From Erinaceus europaeus (taxonomy: Eukaryota > Chordata > Mammalia > Eulipotyphla > Erinaceidae), in assembly GCF_950295315.1 (NCBI RefSeq), contig NC_080168.1, forward strand, positions 66,721,254 through 66,785,253: DNA of 64,000 nt, written 5' to 3'. This document shows positions 41,768-52,599 of this stretch, in pieces. Each line of letters opens with the position of its first letter. Position 1 is the stretch's first letter. The translations under genes were made by a program, and so were the position numbers. The notes under the pieces are model-generated. The model was given only the letters and a program-made list of their open reading frames with translations, ran no database searches and was not told the DNA's origin.

Positions 41768-42306
41768 CTCCTCTCTCTTTTACTCTCCCCCCTCCCCATG
41801 CCCCTGCCTCCCCACCTTGAAACGCCCACTCAGGCCTGCAGCACAGGCCCACCCTCAGTGTCCCATGGGGCAGCTCCGGGGGGAGCCGGGAGGACTCTTC
41901 CCACCTCTCCTCTGCCTCCAAACCCCAAGGAGCAGATGACCTCGTGATCCTTTGTTCTCGATTCCTGGGGGGTGAGAGAGATGAGGGGCAGGCCTGCTGA
42001 GGACTGTGTGCAGGCAGACTCTGGTCTGAATGGGGCTCGGACGCGCTGACCCACTTTCTTGTCCCCTGGGAAACGCTCACAAAGAGCCTGGGGGGCCGCC
42101 TCTGTGCCCCACTTCCCGCCGGTGGGCGGTGCTCTGTGGGGTGCTCATCAGTGACACTGAGGCTAGGGGTGGGGTGGAGGTGCTGGGCTGAGAAGTACTT
42201 TGTTGTACTTCATGTATTTTGTTGACTATGGCTCTGCGTGCACAGATAACATTTTTATTTTATACTGTGAATTATTGTTGTTACAGACCCATAGTTCTGC
42301 TTGATT
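41768..42306. other. Unique GC-rich sequence
   Basis: No gene or repeat recognised, although frames are open on both strands at 41739-42080. Confidence 0.35.
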
Positions 42307-42321
42307 TCTGGCTTGCTTTTA

Positions 42322-42652
42322 TAATTATTTTATTTTATTTATTTATTTTTGCCTCCAGGGTTATCACTGGAGCTCAGTGCCTGCACTACGAATCCACTGC
42401 TCCTGGAGGCCATTCCCCCCCCCCCATTTTTGCTGTTATTGTCATTGTTGTTGGATAGGACAGAGAGAAATAGAGAGAGGAGGGGAAGACAGAGAGGTGG
42501 GGCGAGAGATAGACACCTGCAGACCTGTTTCACTGCTTGAGAAGCTACCCCCCCTGCAGGTGGGGAACTGGGAGCTCAAACCGCCATCCTTACTCTGGGC
42601 CTTGCGCTTCATGCCACGTGCACTTAACTTGCTATGCTACTGCCCGGCCCCC
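42322..42652 (-). mobile_element. SINE-B2 copy, full length
   Basis: Antisense SINE-B2 with a perfect 15-bp target duplication (tctggcttgctttta) at 42307-42321 and 42653-42667. Confidence 0.92.
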
Positions 42653-42667
42653 TCTGGCTTGCTTTTA

Positions 42668-42840
42668 ATTTCAGATAGGGTGAGGGAGAGCGAGAAAGAG
42701 AAAGAGGAGGGGCAGCCCAGTTCCGCTTCAGCATTCAGGAAACCTCCCCTGGTGCTGTGTTGGCGCCCCATGTGGTGCCAGGTCCTGTGCCTGGCCAAGT
42801 ATGCATTTTACCCATTACCTGCTGAGCCCTCCTTGGTCCT
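42668..42840 (-). mobile_element. SINE-E copy, old
   Basis: Antisense, with GA-rich tail, cccatgtggtgccaggtcct B-box region and ttacctgctgagccctcc head complement. Confidence 0.5.
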
Positions 42841-43080
42841 GTGTGGCTCTGCTCCACATCCAGCAGAGAGGATCCATTTGGTTGCTTAACTGGCTGTCAG
42901 GTGACTGGCTGTGGTCACTTCCAGGTGTGGACTCAGGGGGGCGGCAGGGCTGGTGCATGGCTGTGGGGCCCCGTCACCCAGTGTCCTGGGGCGGCTCGAG
43001 GCTCAGTGCTGCTTCCCTGCAGGTAAATATTTACTTGGATCCTGCCAGGAGCGTCACTGGGGGTCACAACACAAGCGGCT

Positions 43081-43303
43081 GGGGGTCAGGGGGATGCACC
43101 CACCTGAGCACCCACGTAACCTTGTGCAAGGACCCAGGTTCAAGGCCCCCTGCTCCCCACCTGTGGGGGGAGATGCTTCACAAACATTGAAGCAGATCTG
43201 CAGGTGTCTCTCTGTCTCTCCTCTATCTCCCCTCTTCTCTCAATTTCCCTCCATATATATCCAGAACAAAACATAAATAATAAAAATATTTAATATAATA
43301 AGT
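43081..43303 (+). mobile_element. SINE-A copy, full length
   Basis: Sense SINE-A with a 13-bp target duplication at 43068-43080 and 43304-43316 (aacacaagcggct and aacacaagtggct, one mismatch). Confidence 0.9.
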
Positions 43304-43477
43304 AACACAAGTGGCTCTTGTACCCCGGCTGGGATCTGAGGTCCTGGGACCCTCACGCCTGCTCTGGGGACAACACAGGTGCATAATGCAGTCTCCGCCA
43401 CTAGGGGGCAGCACAAACCCATATGCGACTTTCCCTGGAGAGAGAGAGTGCTCTCATTTGGAGAACCTCCCCACTGG

Positions 43478-43668
43478 GGTCCCTATGGGGATGCACCAGG
43501 CTGAGCGCACATGTTACCAGGTTCAAGGACCCAGATTCAAGCCCCCGCTCCCCACTTGCAGGAGGAAGCTTCACAGTCAGTAAAGCAGGGCTGCAGGTGC
43601 CTCTCTGTCTCTCTCCCTTGCTTCTCTCAATTTCTCTCTGTCTCTATCCTAAGTAAATAAAATAAAGG
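43478..43668 (+). mobile_element. SINE-A copy
   Basis: Sense SINE-A, tail aagtaaataaaataaa. Confidence 0.85.
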
Positions 43669-43852
43669 GGCCAAGTGGTAGTGCTCACATTACCATGTAC
43701 AAGGATTCTGGGTTCAAGTCCCTGCTCCACCTGGGGGACTTCTCATGAACAGTGAAGCAGGTCTGCAGGTGTCTCTCTGTCTCTCTTCCTCCTCTGTCTC
43801 CCCTTCCCTCTCAATTTCTCTCTATCCTATCAAATAAAATAGAAAGAATGAG

Positions 43853-44031
43853 GGGGCCAGGCAGGGGCACACCTGGTTGAGCACACATGTTACAGTGCAC
43901 AAGGACCCAGGTTCTAGCTGCTGCTTCCCAGCTTCAGGGGGAAAGTTTTGCAAGTGGTGAAGCAGTGCTGCAGGCATCTGTCTGTCTCTCTCCCTCTCAA
44001 TTTCTCTGTCTTTATCAATAATAAATGGATA

Positions 44032-44084
<53 letters not shown>

Positions 44085-44185
44085 AACAGTGCTGCAGGTC
44101 TCTCTCTTCCTATCTTCCTCTTTCCTGACAATTTCTCTGTCTCTATCATAAGTAAATAAAGTAAAATAAAATTAATATAAAAAAA
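43853..44185 (+). mobile_element. SINE-A nested copy with AT array and partial body duplication
   Basis: Sense SINE-A with (AT)n at its tail. After the AT array the acagtgctgcagg to CT-rich to ctgtctctatcat body segment appears again (44088-44150). This is either a partial duplication or a second truncated copy. Confidence 0.7.
44030..44080. repeat. (AT)n microsatellite
   Basis: About 22 AT units in a SINE-A tail. Confidence 0.95.
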
Positions 44186-44230
44186 AGAAAAGAAAAAAGG
44201 CTACCGGGAGCAGTGAATTTGTAGACGTCA

Positions 44231-44462
44231 GCCTCCTTTGGGCGCTCCTCCTTGCTGCCCTGAAGTGATGCACGGGCCCCCAGAACGGGACATCCACCCC
44301 AACCCGCCCTGCTGCTCTGGGCAGGAAAGTCTGCACACGTTCTCAGACAGTGCCTGCACAGGAAGCAGGGCATGTGGCTTCAGACCCTGTTCTAAAAGCT
44401 GCCTGGCTATTGAGACCACTGCCTGCCCTGGGGGCCCCTCAGGCCATAGGCAGGATGGCGCT
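44231..44462. other. Unique sequence
   Basis: No repeat or gene recognised. Confidence 0.3.
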
Positions 44463-44530
44463 CACCCTGGGATGCTGGGATGCTGGGATGCTGGGATGCT
44501 GGGATGCTGGGATGCTGGGATGCTGGGATA
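44463..44530. repeat. 8-bp minisatellite (gatgctgg)n
   Basis: About 7.5 near-perfect head-to-tail copies. One frame translates as a repeating GCWDAGML-like peptide. Confidence 0.95.
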
Positions 44531-44589
44531 CATATTTCTTTCTTGACTTTGCAGAGTTGTGGGGTGTGATGTTACCGCTCCTGGGATGA

Positions 44590-44760
44590 ATAGTTCACTA
44601 CAGGGGGCGAGGGTGGGGGTAGAGAAAGAGACAACACATCACCAGAGCTTCCTTCAGTGCTATAGTACTTTCCATGTGGTGCTGGGTTTTCACTGAGGCC
44701 TTGGGCATGAGGAGGTGTGCATCCTACCCATTGAGCTTTCTCCCCAGCCCCAGGCTGTCT
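44590..44760 (-). mobile_element. SINE-E copy, old
   Basis: Antisense, with purine tail, catgtggtgctgggttttca and a head complement ending cattgagctttctcccc. Confidence 0.45.
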
Positions 44761-44992
44761 GCAGTCTGGTGGTTTCTATTAGTTTTTTGTTTTGTTTTAC
44801 ATTATCTGAAAATAATGTGCACCTGTTTGAAAAATGGGGCACTCTGTGTCTGTGGCACTGGGTCTCCCCAGCTGGTCCTTTGCCACGAGTCCCTCTGTGC
44901 CTCTGTCCCTTTGTCACCTCTCTCTAGGCCTGGGGCTATAGGCCTCTGTTCCAGGCTACCCAGAGCTCAGACAGCTTGGGTGTGTGGGCAGG
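44761..44992. other. Unique sequence
   Basis: No repeat or gene recognised. Confidence 0.3.
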
Positions 44993-45405
44993 AGGTGGGG
45001 ACACTACCAAGCACAAGGACCCAGGTTCTGTCTCTCTCTCTTTTTAATCTTTATTTATTATTGGATAGAGACAGAGAGAAATTGAGTAGGGATGGGAAGA
45101 TAGAGACAGAGAGACACCTGCAGCCCTGCTTCACCACTCACAAATATTTCCTCCTGCAGGTGGGGATTAGGGGCTTGAACCTGGGTCCTTGAGCACTGTA
45201 TTGTGTGTACTTAACCAGGTGTACCACCAACTGGCCCCTCTGTCTCTCCTTTTTTTTTTTCTCCCCTTCTTTCTCAATTTCTCTCTGTCCTGTTAAATAA
45301 AATATAAAGAAAAAAAAAAAAAGGAGAAAATAGCCTCCAGGAGTGGTGGATCCATAGTGCCAGCACTGAGCCTCAGCAACAACCCTAGTGGCAATTAAAA
45401 TAATA
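44993..45405 (+). mobile_element. SINE-B2 copy split by SINE-A
   Basis: Sense, short head region at 44993-45037. CT-rich body and 3' module (agcctccaggagtggtggat) at 45239-45405. Confidence 0.75.
45038..45238 (-). mobile_element. SINE-A nested in SINE-B2
   Basis: Antisense full-length SINE-A with tctgtctctc flanking repeats (about 45028 and 45239). Confidence 0.85.
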
Positions 45406-45765
45406 AATAAATGAAATGAAATAAGTGAAAAAGGGAGCTCCATGCTGGTTATAAAGTGGGGGAACAGCATGGAGGCATGGCTCCCCCCTAGAACCCTGGT
45501 ACCAGCTGTGCACTGGACCGGGCCCCTGCGTGTCTCTCCCCATCCCCCCCGAGGGGTCCCCGGGCTCGGCAGTGTCATCTGAGGGGGTGTGAGGTGACAG
45601 TAGCAGCGGAAGTGGCCTCTCGGGACTGCTGTGAAACTTCCTTCACTGAGCCTCTGACACAGGGCTGCCCGACTCGGGCCCACCCCGCTCTCTGGCCACA
45701 CAACCACACTGGGATTTTTCTCTTCTTGCTTTGCCCCCCTGCTCCACCTGGGAACAGTGGAATTG
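45406..45765. other. Unique sequence
   Basis: Unique GC-rich stretch. No exon supported. Confidence 0.35.
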
Positions 45766-45780
45766 AACTTTATTTTATTT

Positions 45781-45987
45781 TTAATTATTATATTTATTTA
45801 TTTATTGGATGGAGACAGTCATAAATTGAGAGGAAGAGGGAGATAGAAAGGGAGAGAGACAGAGACACTTGCAGTCCTGCTCCACTGCTTGTGGAGCTTC
45901 CCCCTACAGGTGGGGAGTGGGGGCTTGAACCTGGGTCTTTGCACATTGTAATAAGTGTGCTTAACCAGGTGCACCACCATCTGGCCC
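45781..45987 (-). mobile_element. SINE-A copy
   Basis: Antisense full-length SINE-A. A caacttttatttt-like flank repeats on the right. Confidence 0.85.
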
Positions 45988-46002
45988 CAACTTTTATTTT
46001 TT

Positions 46003-46202
46003 TACATTTTTAAATTTGATAGGACAGAGAAATTGAGAGGGAAGGAGGGGTAGAGAGGGAGGGAGAGACAGAAAGACACCTGCAGCCCTGCTTCACCACT
46101 CATGAAGCTTTCCCCCAGCTGGTGGAGACCAGAGGGCTCCAACCTGGGTCCTTGCACACTGTAACATGTGTGCTCAAGTAGGTGCACCACCACCCAGCCC
46201 CT
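46003..46202 (-). mobile_element. SINE-A copy
   Basis: Antisense full-length SINE-A with taggacagagaaattgag in the tail part. Confidence 0.85.
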
Positions 46203-46216
46203 TTTCTGTTCTTTTT

Positions 46217-46531
46217 TCCATTTATTTATTTATTTATTTATTTATTTATTTCCTCCAGGGTTATCACTGGGGCTTAGTGCCTGCAGTATGAATCCATCAC
46301 TTCTGCTAGCCATTTTTCCCCTTCTTTCTTTTTCTTTCTATTTTCTTTGATAAGACAAAGAGAAATTGAAAGAAGAAGGGAGATAGAGAGGGAGAGAGGC
46401 AGAGAGACACTCGCAGCCCTGCTTCACCACTTGTGAAGCTTTCCCCCTGCAGGTGGGGCCTGGGGGCTTGAATTTGGGTCCTCGTGCATGGTGATATGTG
46501 TGCTCAGCCAGGCTCTTCCCTGCCCAGCCCC
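46217..46531 (-). mobile_element. SINE-B2 copy
   Basis: Antisense SINE-B2. Its tail is an (ATTT)n array (46219-46251), followed by the 3' module, body and a diverged head. Confidence 0.82.
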
Positions 46532-46779
46532 CCTTGCACTGGGCTTTCAACATGGCCTTGAGGACACCGAGCTGGCAGCTGGCCCACAGCCCTGCCCGTG
46601 CTGTCCCCATGCCTGTACCCATCCTCGCCAGGCCCCACAGGCCCAGTGCACATCTATGGGCTCCCACACACCACACAGAGCATGAGCCAGTGTAGTTTCC
46701 ATGGAGGAAGGGCCAGTGGTAGGGTGGGGTGGGGTGGGGCGGGTAAGAGGGCCCTCAGGATCGACCTTCTCGTGGTGCA

Positions 46780-46942
46780 TCCCGTGAGTACCCATTCATT
46801 GGGGAAACTGACGATCCTTCCTAGCCGACTGAATCCACATGGATCCCAGTCACTTTCAAAGCCAGCAACAAGCAGCTCCTGACAGCTTTCAACCTGACCT
46901 GTTGACTGGCTACGGAAGAAGGGCAAACGCTAGAAGAAGAAG
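46780..46942 (+). mobile_element. Unrecognised 160-bp retroposon, copy 1
   Basis: 163 bases starting tcccgtgagtacccattc and ending gggcaaacgctagaagaaga with an AAG-rich 3' end. It is almost identical, in opposite orientation, to 52425-52588. No tRNA boxes are seen. One frame reads VTFKASNKQLLTAF and the opposite strand has VESCQELLVAGFESDWDP, but neither matches a protein I know. It may start further left than the shared segment. Confidence 0.65.
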
Positions 46943-47029
46943 TGGGAGGGCACTGGACTTGCATGCCTGAGGCTCCTGGTCCTTAACGTACCAGTGTGGT
47001 GCTCTGGCTTCTCTGTCCCCCGCCTTAAC
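46943..47029 (+). mobile_element. SINE-C or D fragment
   Basis: Sense, with gggcactggacttgcatgcc and a shortened body. Family uncertain. Confidence 0.45.
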
Positions 47030-47236
47030 TTCTTTACTTATTTTGCTTGATAGCACAGATAATTGTGTGTAGAGGGGGAGACAGAGAGGGAGAGAGACAG
47101 AGACACCTGCAGCTCTGCTTCACCACTCGTGAAGCTTCCCCCCCCCCCCCGGCAGGTGGGGAAGGGGGCCTTGAACCTGGGTCCTTGTGCACTATAATGT
47201 GAGTGCTTAACCAGGTGTGCCACCATCTGCCCTTGT
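47030..47236 (-). mobile_element. SINE-A copy
   Basis: Antisense SINE-A with a C12 run replacing the usual ccccctg segment. Confidence 0.85.
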
Positions 47237-47990
47237 CTCTCTCTCACTCTGTCTCTGTCTCTCTCTTTCATGCAGTAGACAGAATTGTTCTCCAAAAGCT
47301 AACTGAGCAGGAGACCTTGGGTTTGGCATGACCTGCTAAAGCGGCTGCCTCCGTTCTCTGACAAGAGGAGGAAATGGATGCTGGGGTCACTTGCCGTGGG
47401 GGCGAGGCCCCCCTTCTGCCCCCTTCTTCATCCATAAATTGGCCCAACACACACCGCATGGAGTCTGTAGGCCTGGGCTGCTGGCCGACCCTGCTGCTGA
47501 CCCAGAGGAGGAAGTGATTTAGAGCCAGCCCTGAGGCAGACTGCTATTTCTGACAGGAGTGGCCATGGGGAAGTGACAGGCTGTTCTCTCTCTCTCTCTG
47601 ACTTGGGAGCTCAGAAGGGGCACAGCCACCAGAATCCTGGCCACGCTAAGAGCGCATTGTGTCTGCGTCTCTGTTGCCATCTCATCCTCTCTCTCAGACT
47701 GAGTGTGGACTGTATGAGTCTGAGGCCAACTGAGTGTGGTGGGCAGAGGCCGTGGATCCTGCAGATGCCATTGTGGGCACCCAACCGGCAGTCCAGGAGC
47801 AGGGGAAGCTGTTCTCTGTCCTGTAGCACTGAGGTGTGAGGGAACTTGGGGAGCGGGAGCGCCCCTCTGGGACTGTAGGGACGAGGGCTGGGAGGGGAGG
47901 CATTGGGCTCTGTGCTTCCACACCAGGACATTCAGCTGCACTTATTAAAGCTTTCCATCAGTACATTTTATTTAGTCTTTAAAATATTTA
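47237..47990. other. Unique sequence
   Basis: Unique. Open frames on both strands at 47519-47948 lack splice or domain support. Confidence 0.35.
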
Positions 47991-47993
47991 TTT

Positions 47994-48185
47994 GGGGCCG
48001 GGCGGTGGTGCACCTGGTAGAGCACACCTGTCATCATACTAAAGGACCCAGGTTCAAGTCACTGCTCCCCACCTGCAGGGGGGGAAGCTTCATGAGCAGT
48101 AAAGTAGATCTCTCTGTCTCCCTCTTCCCTCCTGATTTTGCTGAGTCTTTGCAATAGACAGTAAATAAATAAAATATTTAAACAA
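47994..48185 (+). mobile_element. SINE-A copy
   Basis: Sense SINE-A with head ggggccgggcggtggtgcac. taaaatattta flanking repeats are visible. Confidence 0.87.
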
Positions 48186-48197
48186 AACTATTTATTA

Positions 48198-48340
48198 AGA
48201 CTGGAGAGACAGCACAGGGACTGCAAAGAGACTCTCCTGCCTGAGGCTCTGAGGTCCCAGGTTCAGCCCCCAGCACCACCATCAGCCAGAGCTGAGCAGG
48301 GCTTTGGTAACACACGCACACGCACATACCCCAAAGGTTA
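48198..48340 (+). mobile_element. SINE-C copy
   Basis: Sense full-length SINE-C with a CA-rich tail. Confidence 0.85.
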
Positions 48341-48419
48341 TTTATGATGAGTGAAAGGATGAGGGAGCAGGAAGAGGGGCCAACACCCTCATCCAGGCCT
48401 CAGCAGATATGGGGTTTGT

Positions 48420-48432
48420 TTTTTTTAAATAT

Positions 48433-48467
<35 letters not shown>

Positions 48468-48723
48468 TTCTCTTTTGTTGCCCTTGTCTTATTGTTGTAG
48501 TTATTATTGATGTCGTTGTTGTTGGATAGGACAGAGAGAAATGGAGAGAGAAAAGGAAGACAGAGAGGGGGAGAGAAAGATAGACACCTGCAGGCCTGTT
48601 TCACTGCTTGTGAAGCGACTCCCCTGCAGGTGGGGAGCCGGGGGCTCGAACCGGGATCCTTACGCCCGTCCTTGCTTTGCGCCACCTGTGCTTAACCCGT
48701 TGTGCTACCACCTGACTCCCAGG
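48420..48723 (-). mobile_element. SINE-B copy, full length
   Basis: Antisense SINE-B with an (ATTT)n tail (48429-48471). Target duplication tatggggtttg at about 48409-48419 and 48724-48734. It inserted into an older C- or E-like SINE (48385-48790). Confidence 0.9.
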
Positions 48724-48999
48724 TATGGGGTTTGAACCCTCGACTCCGGACCATGGGCTGGAGTTATGGAGCTGTCTCCTGGCTGTAGCAACTCTCCTCC
48801 CATGCTCGGCCTTGCCTACTATGAGATAGGGCTGACCCCCCACCTCCACTGCCTTTTCATGCTGGGGAGGTGCTCTCCCCACTGATCCCTTGCCTTGTGG
48901 GAGCCTGCGCAGAGGGGTGGTGTCCTGGGCATAGGCATCCCATTGCCCCTCTTCATTCACAAAGATGGTCTTTTCAGTCTGCCAATACTGTGGGTTTTC

Positions 49000-49326
49000 T
49001 TTCTTTCTTTCTTTTTCGCCTCCAGGGTTATCACTGGGGCTCAGTGCCAGCCCAATGAATCTGCTGCTCCTGGAGGCTATTTTTTCCCATTTGTTGTCCT
49101 TAGTGTGATTGTTATTGTTATTGTTGTTATAGCTGTTGTCGTTGCTGGATGGGACAGAGAGAAATTGAGAGAGGAGGGGAAGACAGGAGGAAAGAAAGAT
49201 AGATACCTGCAGACCTGCTTCACTGCTTGCGAAGCGACCCCCCTGCAGGTGGGGAACCAGGGACTTAAGCCGGTCCTTGTGCTTTGTGCTATGTGCGCTT
49301 AACCTGCTGTGCTCTGCTCAGCCCCC
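49000..49326 (-). mobile_element. SINE-B2 copy
   Basis: Antisense SINE-B2 with the 3' module (gcctccagggttatcactgg), a GTT-rich middle as in SINE-B, and a shortened head. Confidence 0.85.
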
Positions 49327-49344
49327 TTTTTCTTTTTTTTTCTT

Positions 49345-49493
49345 TTTTTAAATATTTTATTTATTTATTAATGAGAGTGATAGGAGAGAGAGAGAAAGAA
49401 CATCTCACTGGTACATGTGCTGCCAGGGACTGAACTCAGGACCTCATGCTTGAGAGACCAACGCATCATCCACTGCTCCACCTCCTGGACCAC
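49345..49493 (-). mobile_element. SINE-D copy
   Basis: Antisense SINE-D, near full length. Confidence 0.85.
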
Positions 49494-49496
49494 TTT

Positions 49497-49688
49497 CTTT
49501 TTTAAGTTTGTTTCTATATACTTACTTACTGGAGAGACAGAGAGAAACTGAGATGAAAGGTGCAGACAGAGGCACCTGCAGCCCTGCTGCCTCACTGCTT
49601 GTGAAGCTTCCCTCCCCTGCAGTTGGGGACAGGGTCTTGAACCTGCGTCCTTGTGCATGGTAACAGGTGCGCTCAACCAGGTGTGGGG
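49497..49688 (-). mobile_element. SINE-A copy
   Basis: Antisense SINE-A, head truncated after caaccaggtgtg. Confidence 0.8.
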
Positions 49689-50369
49689 TGGGGGCAGGGG
49701 ACGGAGGAGTTTGATTCAGCTCAGGACCTCTGGTCCAGGGCACAGTTCTTGGGCCCTTCTGAGGTGTGTGGGTCATCTGACCCAGATACAGAAGTCACCT
49801 GATCTCTGACATGGCAGAAGCAGCTGTGCAGAGCTGTGCATGTTTGCAACACCCCTGGCAGCTTCTCCCTGCAGCTCAGAGCTTGGGGCGGGGGGCTCTG
49901 GGCAGAGGAAGCCTTGACTGGGGGACACAGCAGACTCAGCCACATTGGGGGGGGGGTACATGAGGAAGGCCAGGGGTCCTGCAGGGAAGGCTCACACACC
50001 CCAAGTCCCTCCAGCATGGAGCTTTGGGCAACCCTGGATTAGCCAACAGGCCTGGGGCTGTGACCACAGCTTCCTGCCACATTCCTGAGAGCCCAGAGGA
50101 ACCCAAAATGCTGATGCCCCATGACCTCACGATCTTGCCACTTCCCCTGTGTCTTGTACCCTCCCCCGCAGGGCCACCAGGCCCTCAGCTGACCTCCCCC
50201 AGTGGACCCATCATCCCCTGCTCTCCCCTCCCTGCAGGGAGCTCAGTCTTCAGAGCTTAGAACCAGCAAATCCTCTGGGGGAAGGGATCCTGCTCTCCAG
50301 GATGTGGGTGGGGTGTGTGTGTATTGCTAGCTAGGAGCTCAGCTGAGGCCCCACAGGGGTGGGGGAACC
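49689..50369. other. Unique GC-rich sequence
   Basis: Unique. No exon supported. It contains a G10 run near 49949. Confidence 0.35.
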
Positions 50370-50575
50370 TGGGACAACACAGCAGGCCGCCATGCACGAG
50401 GCCTAGGTTTGAGCCTTTGGTCCCTACCTGCAGTGGGGGAGGCTTCATGAGTGGTGAAGCAGGTCTGCAGGGGTCTCTCTGTCTCCCTCTCTGTCTCCCC
50501 TTTCTTCTCAATTTCTCTCCATCTCTAGCCAATAAGTAAATAAAAACATAATACAAATAATAAAAAAGAAGATGA
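50370..50575 (+). mobile_element. SINE-A copy
   Basis: Sense SINE-A with a diverged head and an AAT-rich tail. Confidence 0.78.
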
Positions 50576-50576
50576 A

Positions 50577-50935
50577 GGGGGTCGGGCGGTGGCGCAGTGG
50601 GTTAAGCGCATGTGGCGCAAAGCGCAGGAACCTGCGTAAGGGTCCCGGTTCGAGCCCCCGGCTCCCTACCTGCAGGGGAGTCGCTTCACAGGCGGTGAAG
50701 CAGGTCTGCAGGTGTCTATCTTTCTCTCCCCCTCTCTGTCTTCCCCTCCTCTCTCCATTTCTCTCTGTCCTATCCAACAACGAATTGCGTCAACAAGGGC
50801 AATAATAATAACCACAACGAAGCTACAACAAGGGCAACAAAAGGGGGGGAAAAATGGCCTCCAGGAGCGGTGGATTCATGGTGCAGGCACCGAGCCCAGC
50901 AATAACCCTGGAGGAGGAAAAAAAAAAAAGAGAGA
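50577..50935 (+). mobile_element. SINE-B/B2 composite, longest copy
   Basis: Sense copy of about 355 bp. It has the SINE-B head and CAA/AAT middle, including caagggcaacaaaagggg, followed by the complete 3' module and an A-tail. gatgaa-type flanking repeats are visible (about 50569 and 50944). It links the B and B2 families. Confidence 0.88.
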
Positions 50936-50967
50936 AAAAAAAAGATGAAAATTAAAAGGAAAAAGAA

Positions 50968-51139
50968 AGAGCTAGGAGATGGCTCACCTGGTAGAGCACA
51001 AGCCTCCCTGTGTACAAGTCCCAGTTTTCGAGCCCAGGCGCCACACAAGTGCACGAGGACTGCACCAGGGGATGCTCCATGGGTCAGGGAGCCGTGCTGA
51101 GTGTCTCTTGCTCTGCTCTCTCTGCCCCCCCCCCCCCCC
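50968..51139 (+). mobile_element. SINE-E copy
   Basis: Sense SINE-E: ggagatggctcacctggtag head, tttcgagcccaggcgccaca B-box region and a CT tail ending in a C14 run. Confidence 0.65.
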
Positions 51140-51624
51140 ATAGAAAGAAAGGGATGGGCCCGAGTGCCCAGCTATGTTGTGCTCTGGGCTTACTCTATCC
51201 CCGCAGAGGACTGCACCAAAGCAAGGGGGGTGGGGGGCGTTCAGGTCATGGTGCATGATGCTAGAAGAGGACCTGGACTGGGGGCGAGAGTGTTTTGCAG
51301 GAAATTGAGACGATTTACCCATGTACAAACTGTACAATCATTAAAATCCTCAATAAAGAGAGAGAGCGTCCCAGTTCAGAAGGGGAGGTGAGGGGGCCAC
51401 TTGGACAGTCTGTAGAGGGTCTGAGTGCACAGCTGTGCCCCCGGGGTCCAGCAGCAGCCCCTCCACCTGGCCCCATATCCTCCCCGCAGGGCACGGCAGG
51501 GCAGGGCAGGGCCCCTCCACTTGCTCCTTGGCTGCTCCTCCCTGGGCTTGTCCATGTTTCGGGTGCTTTGGGACCCCTGCCTTTCCCACTCTCATGGAGT
51601 TCGGGTTCTCTTCATGGCTCACTG
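51140..51624. other. Unique sequence
   Basis: Unique. An AATAAA at about 51351 lies in unique AT-rich context but without an exon upstream. Confidence 0.35.
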
Positions 51625-51744
51625 CTGTTCTTTGGGCTCAGGCTCTCAGTGGTGCTGGGGGATGGAACCTAGGAGCCGGGAGTCAGGAACCCAGGGGGGT
51701 TGTCAGAGGTGGTCGGGTGACGACTGTGCTATCTCACCAGCCCT
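51625..51744 (-). mobile_element. SINE-C copy, diverged
   Basis: Antisense SINE-C-like (gtggtgctgggggatggaac to gctatctcaccagccc). Confidence 0.55.
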
Positions 51745-51800
51745 GCTGGTGCTTCACTGCTCACTACTGGGAATCCAGACCCAACAGTCATTCAATATTT

Positions 51801-52093
51801 ATTTATTTATTATAAATATTTATTTTCCCTTTTGTTGCCCTTGTTTTTCATTGATGTTGTAGTTATTATTGTTGTTATTGATGCTGTTGTTGTTGGATAG
51901 GACAGAGAGAAATGGAGAGAGGAGGGGAAGACAGAGAGGAGGAGAGAAACATAGATGACTGCAGACCTGCTTCACCATTTGTGAAGCGACTTCCCTGCAG
52001 GTAGGGAGCCAACGGCTTGAACCGGGATCCTTAAGCCGGTCCTTGCACTTAGCGCCACGTGTGCTTAACCCGCTGCGCTACTGCCTGACTCCC
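51801..52093 (-). mobile_element. SINE-B copy, full length
   Basis: Antisense SINE-B with a perfect 14-bp target duplication (gtcattcaatattt) at 51787-51800 and 52094-52107. Confidence 0.92.
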
Positions 52094-52109
52094 GTCATTC
52101 AATATTTTA

Positions 52110-52425
52110 AAAAAATATGTATTTGATTTATTTTATTTTTTAATATTTATTTTTTTATTCCCTTTTATTGCCCTTGTTGTTTTGTTGTTGTAGTTATCAT
52201 TGTTGTTGTTGTTGTTGTCATTGTTGTTGGATAGGATAGAGAGAAATGGAGAGAGGAGGGGAAGACAGAGAGGGGGAGAGAAAGATAGACACCTGCAGAC
52301 CTGCTTCACCACTTGTGAAGTGACTCCCCTGCAGGTGGGGAGCCAGGAGCTCACCGGAATCCTTACAGGGGTCCTTGCACTTTGTGCCACATGCGCTTAA
52401 CCCTCTGCGCTACCACCCAACTCCC
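52110..52425 (-). mobile_element. SINE-B copy
   Basis: Antisense SINE-B with the B box damaged (ctcaccggaatcc). The next element inserted at its head end. Confidence 0.88.
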
Positions 52426-52426
52426 T

Positions 52427-52587
52427 TCTTCTTCTAGCGTTTGCCCTTCTTCCGTAGCCAGTCAACAGCGTCAGGTTGAAAGCTGTCAGGAGCTGCTTGT
52501 TGCTGGCTTTGAAAGTGACTGGGATCCATGTGGATTCAGTCGGCTAGGAAGGATCGTCAGTTTCCCCAATGAATGGGTACTCACGGG
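52427..52587 (-). mobile_element. Unrecognised 160-bp retroposon, copy 2
   Basis: Reverse-oriented near-identical copy of 46780-46942. It is flanked by a perfect 12-bp target duplication (acccaactccct) at 52415-52426 and 52588-52599, the left copy being the end of a SINE-B. This shows that the 160-bp unit moved as a discrete retroposon. Confidence 0.75.
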
Positions 52588-52599
52588 ACCCAACTCCCT

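Larger units (their letters stand above)
43669..44230 (+). mobile_element. SINE-B2 copy containing nested SINE-A
   Basis: Sense copy at 43669-43852. A short 3' module piece (ggctaccgggagcagtgaat) is at about 44198-44228. The interior is SINE-A sequence. Confidence 0.65.

Noticed and set aside
44463..44530. Possible CRISPR-like direct repeats
   Set aside because: Units are 8 bp with no spacers. It is a minisatellite in mammalian DNA.
51351..51356. AATAAA in unique sequence as a gene 3' end
   Set aside because: No coding exon or GU-rich element accompanies it. It is not distinguishable from chance.
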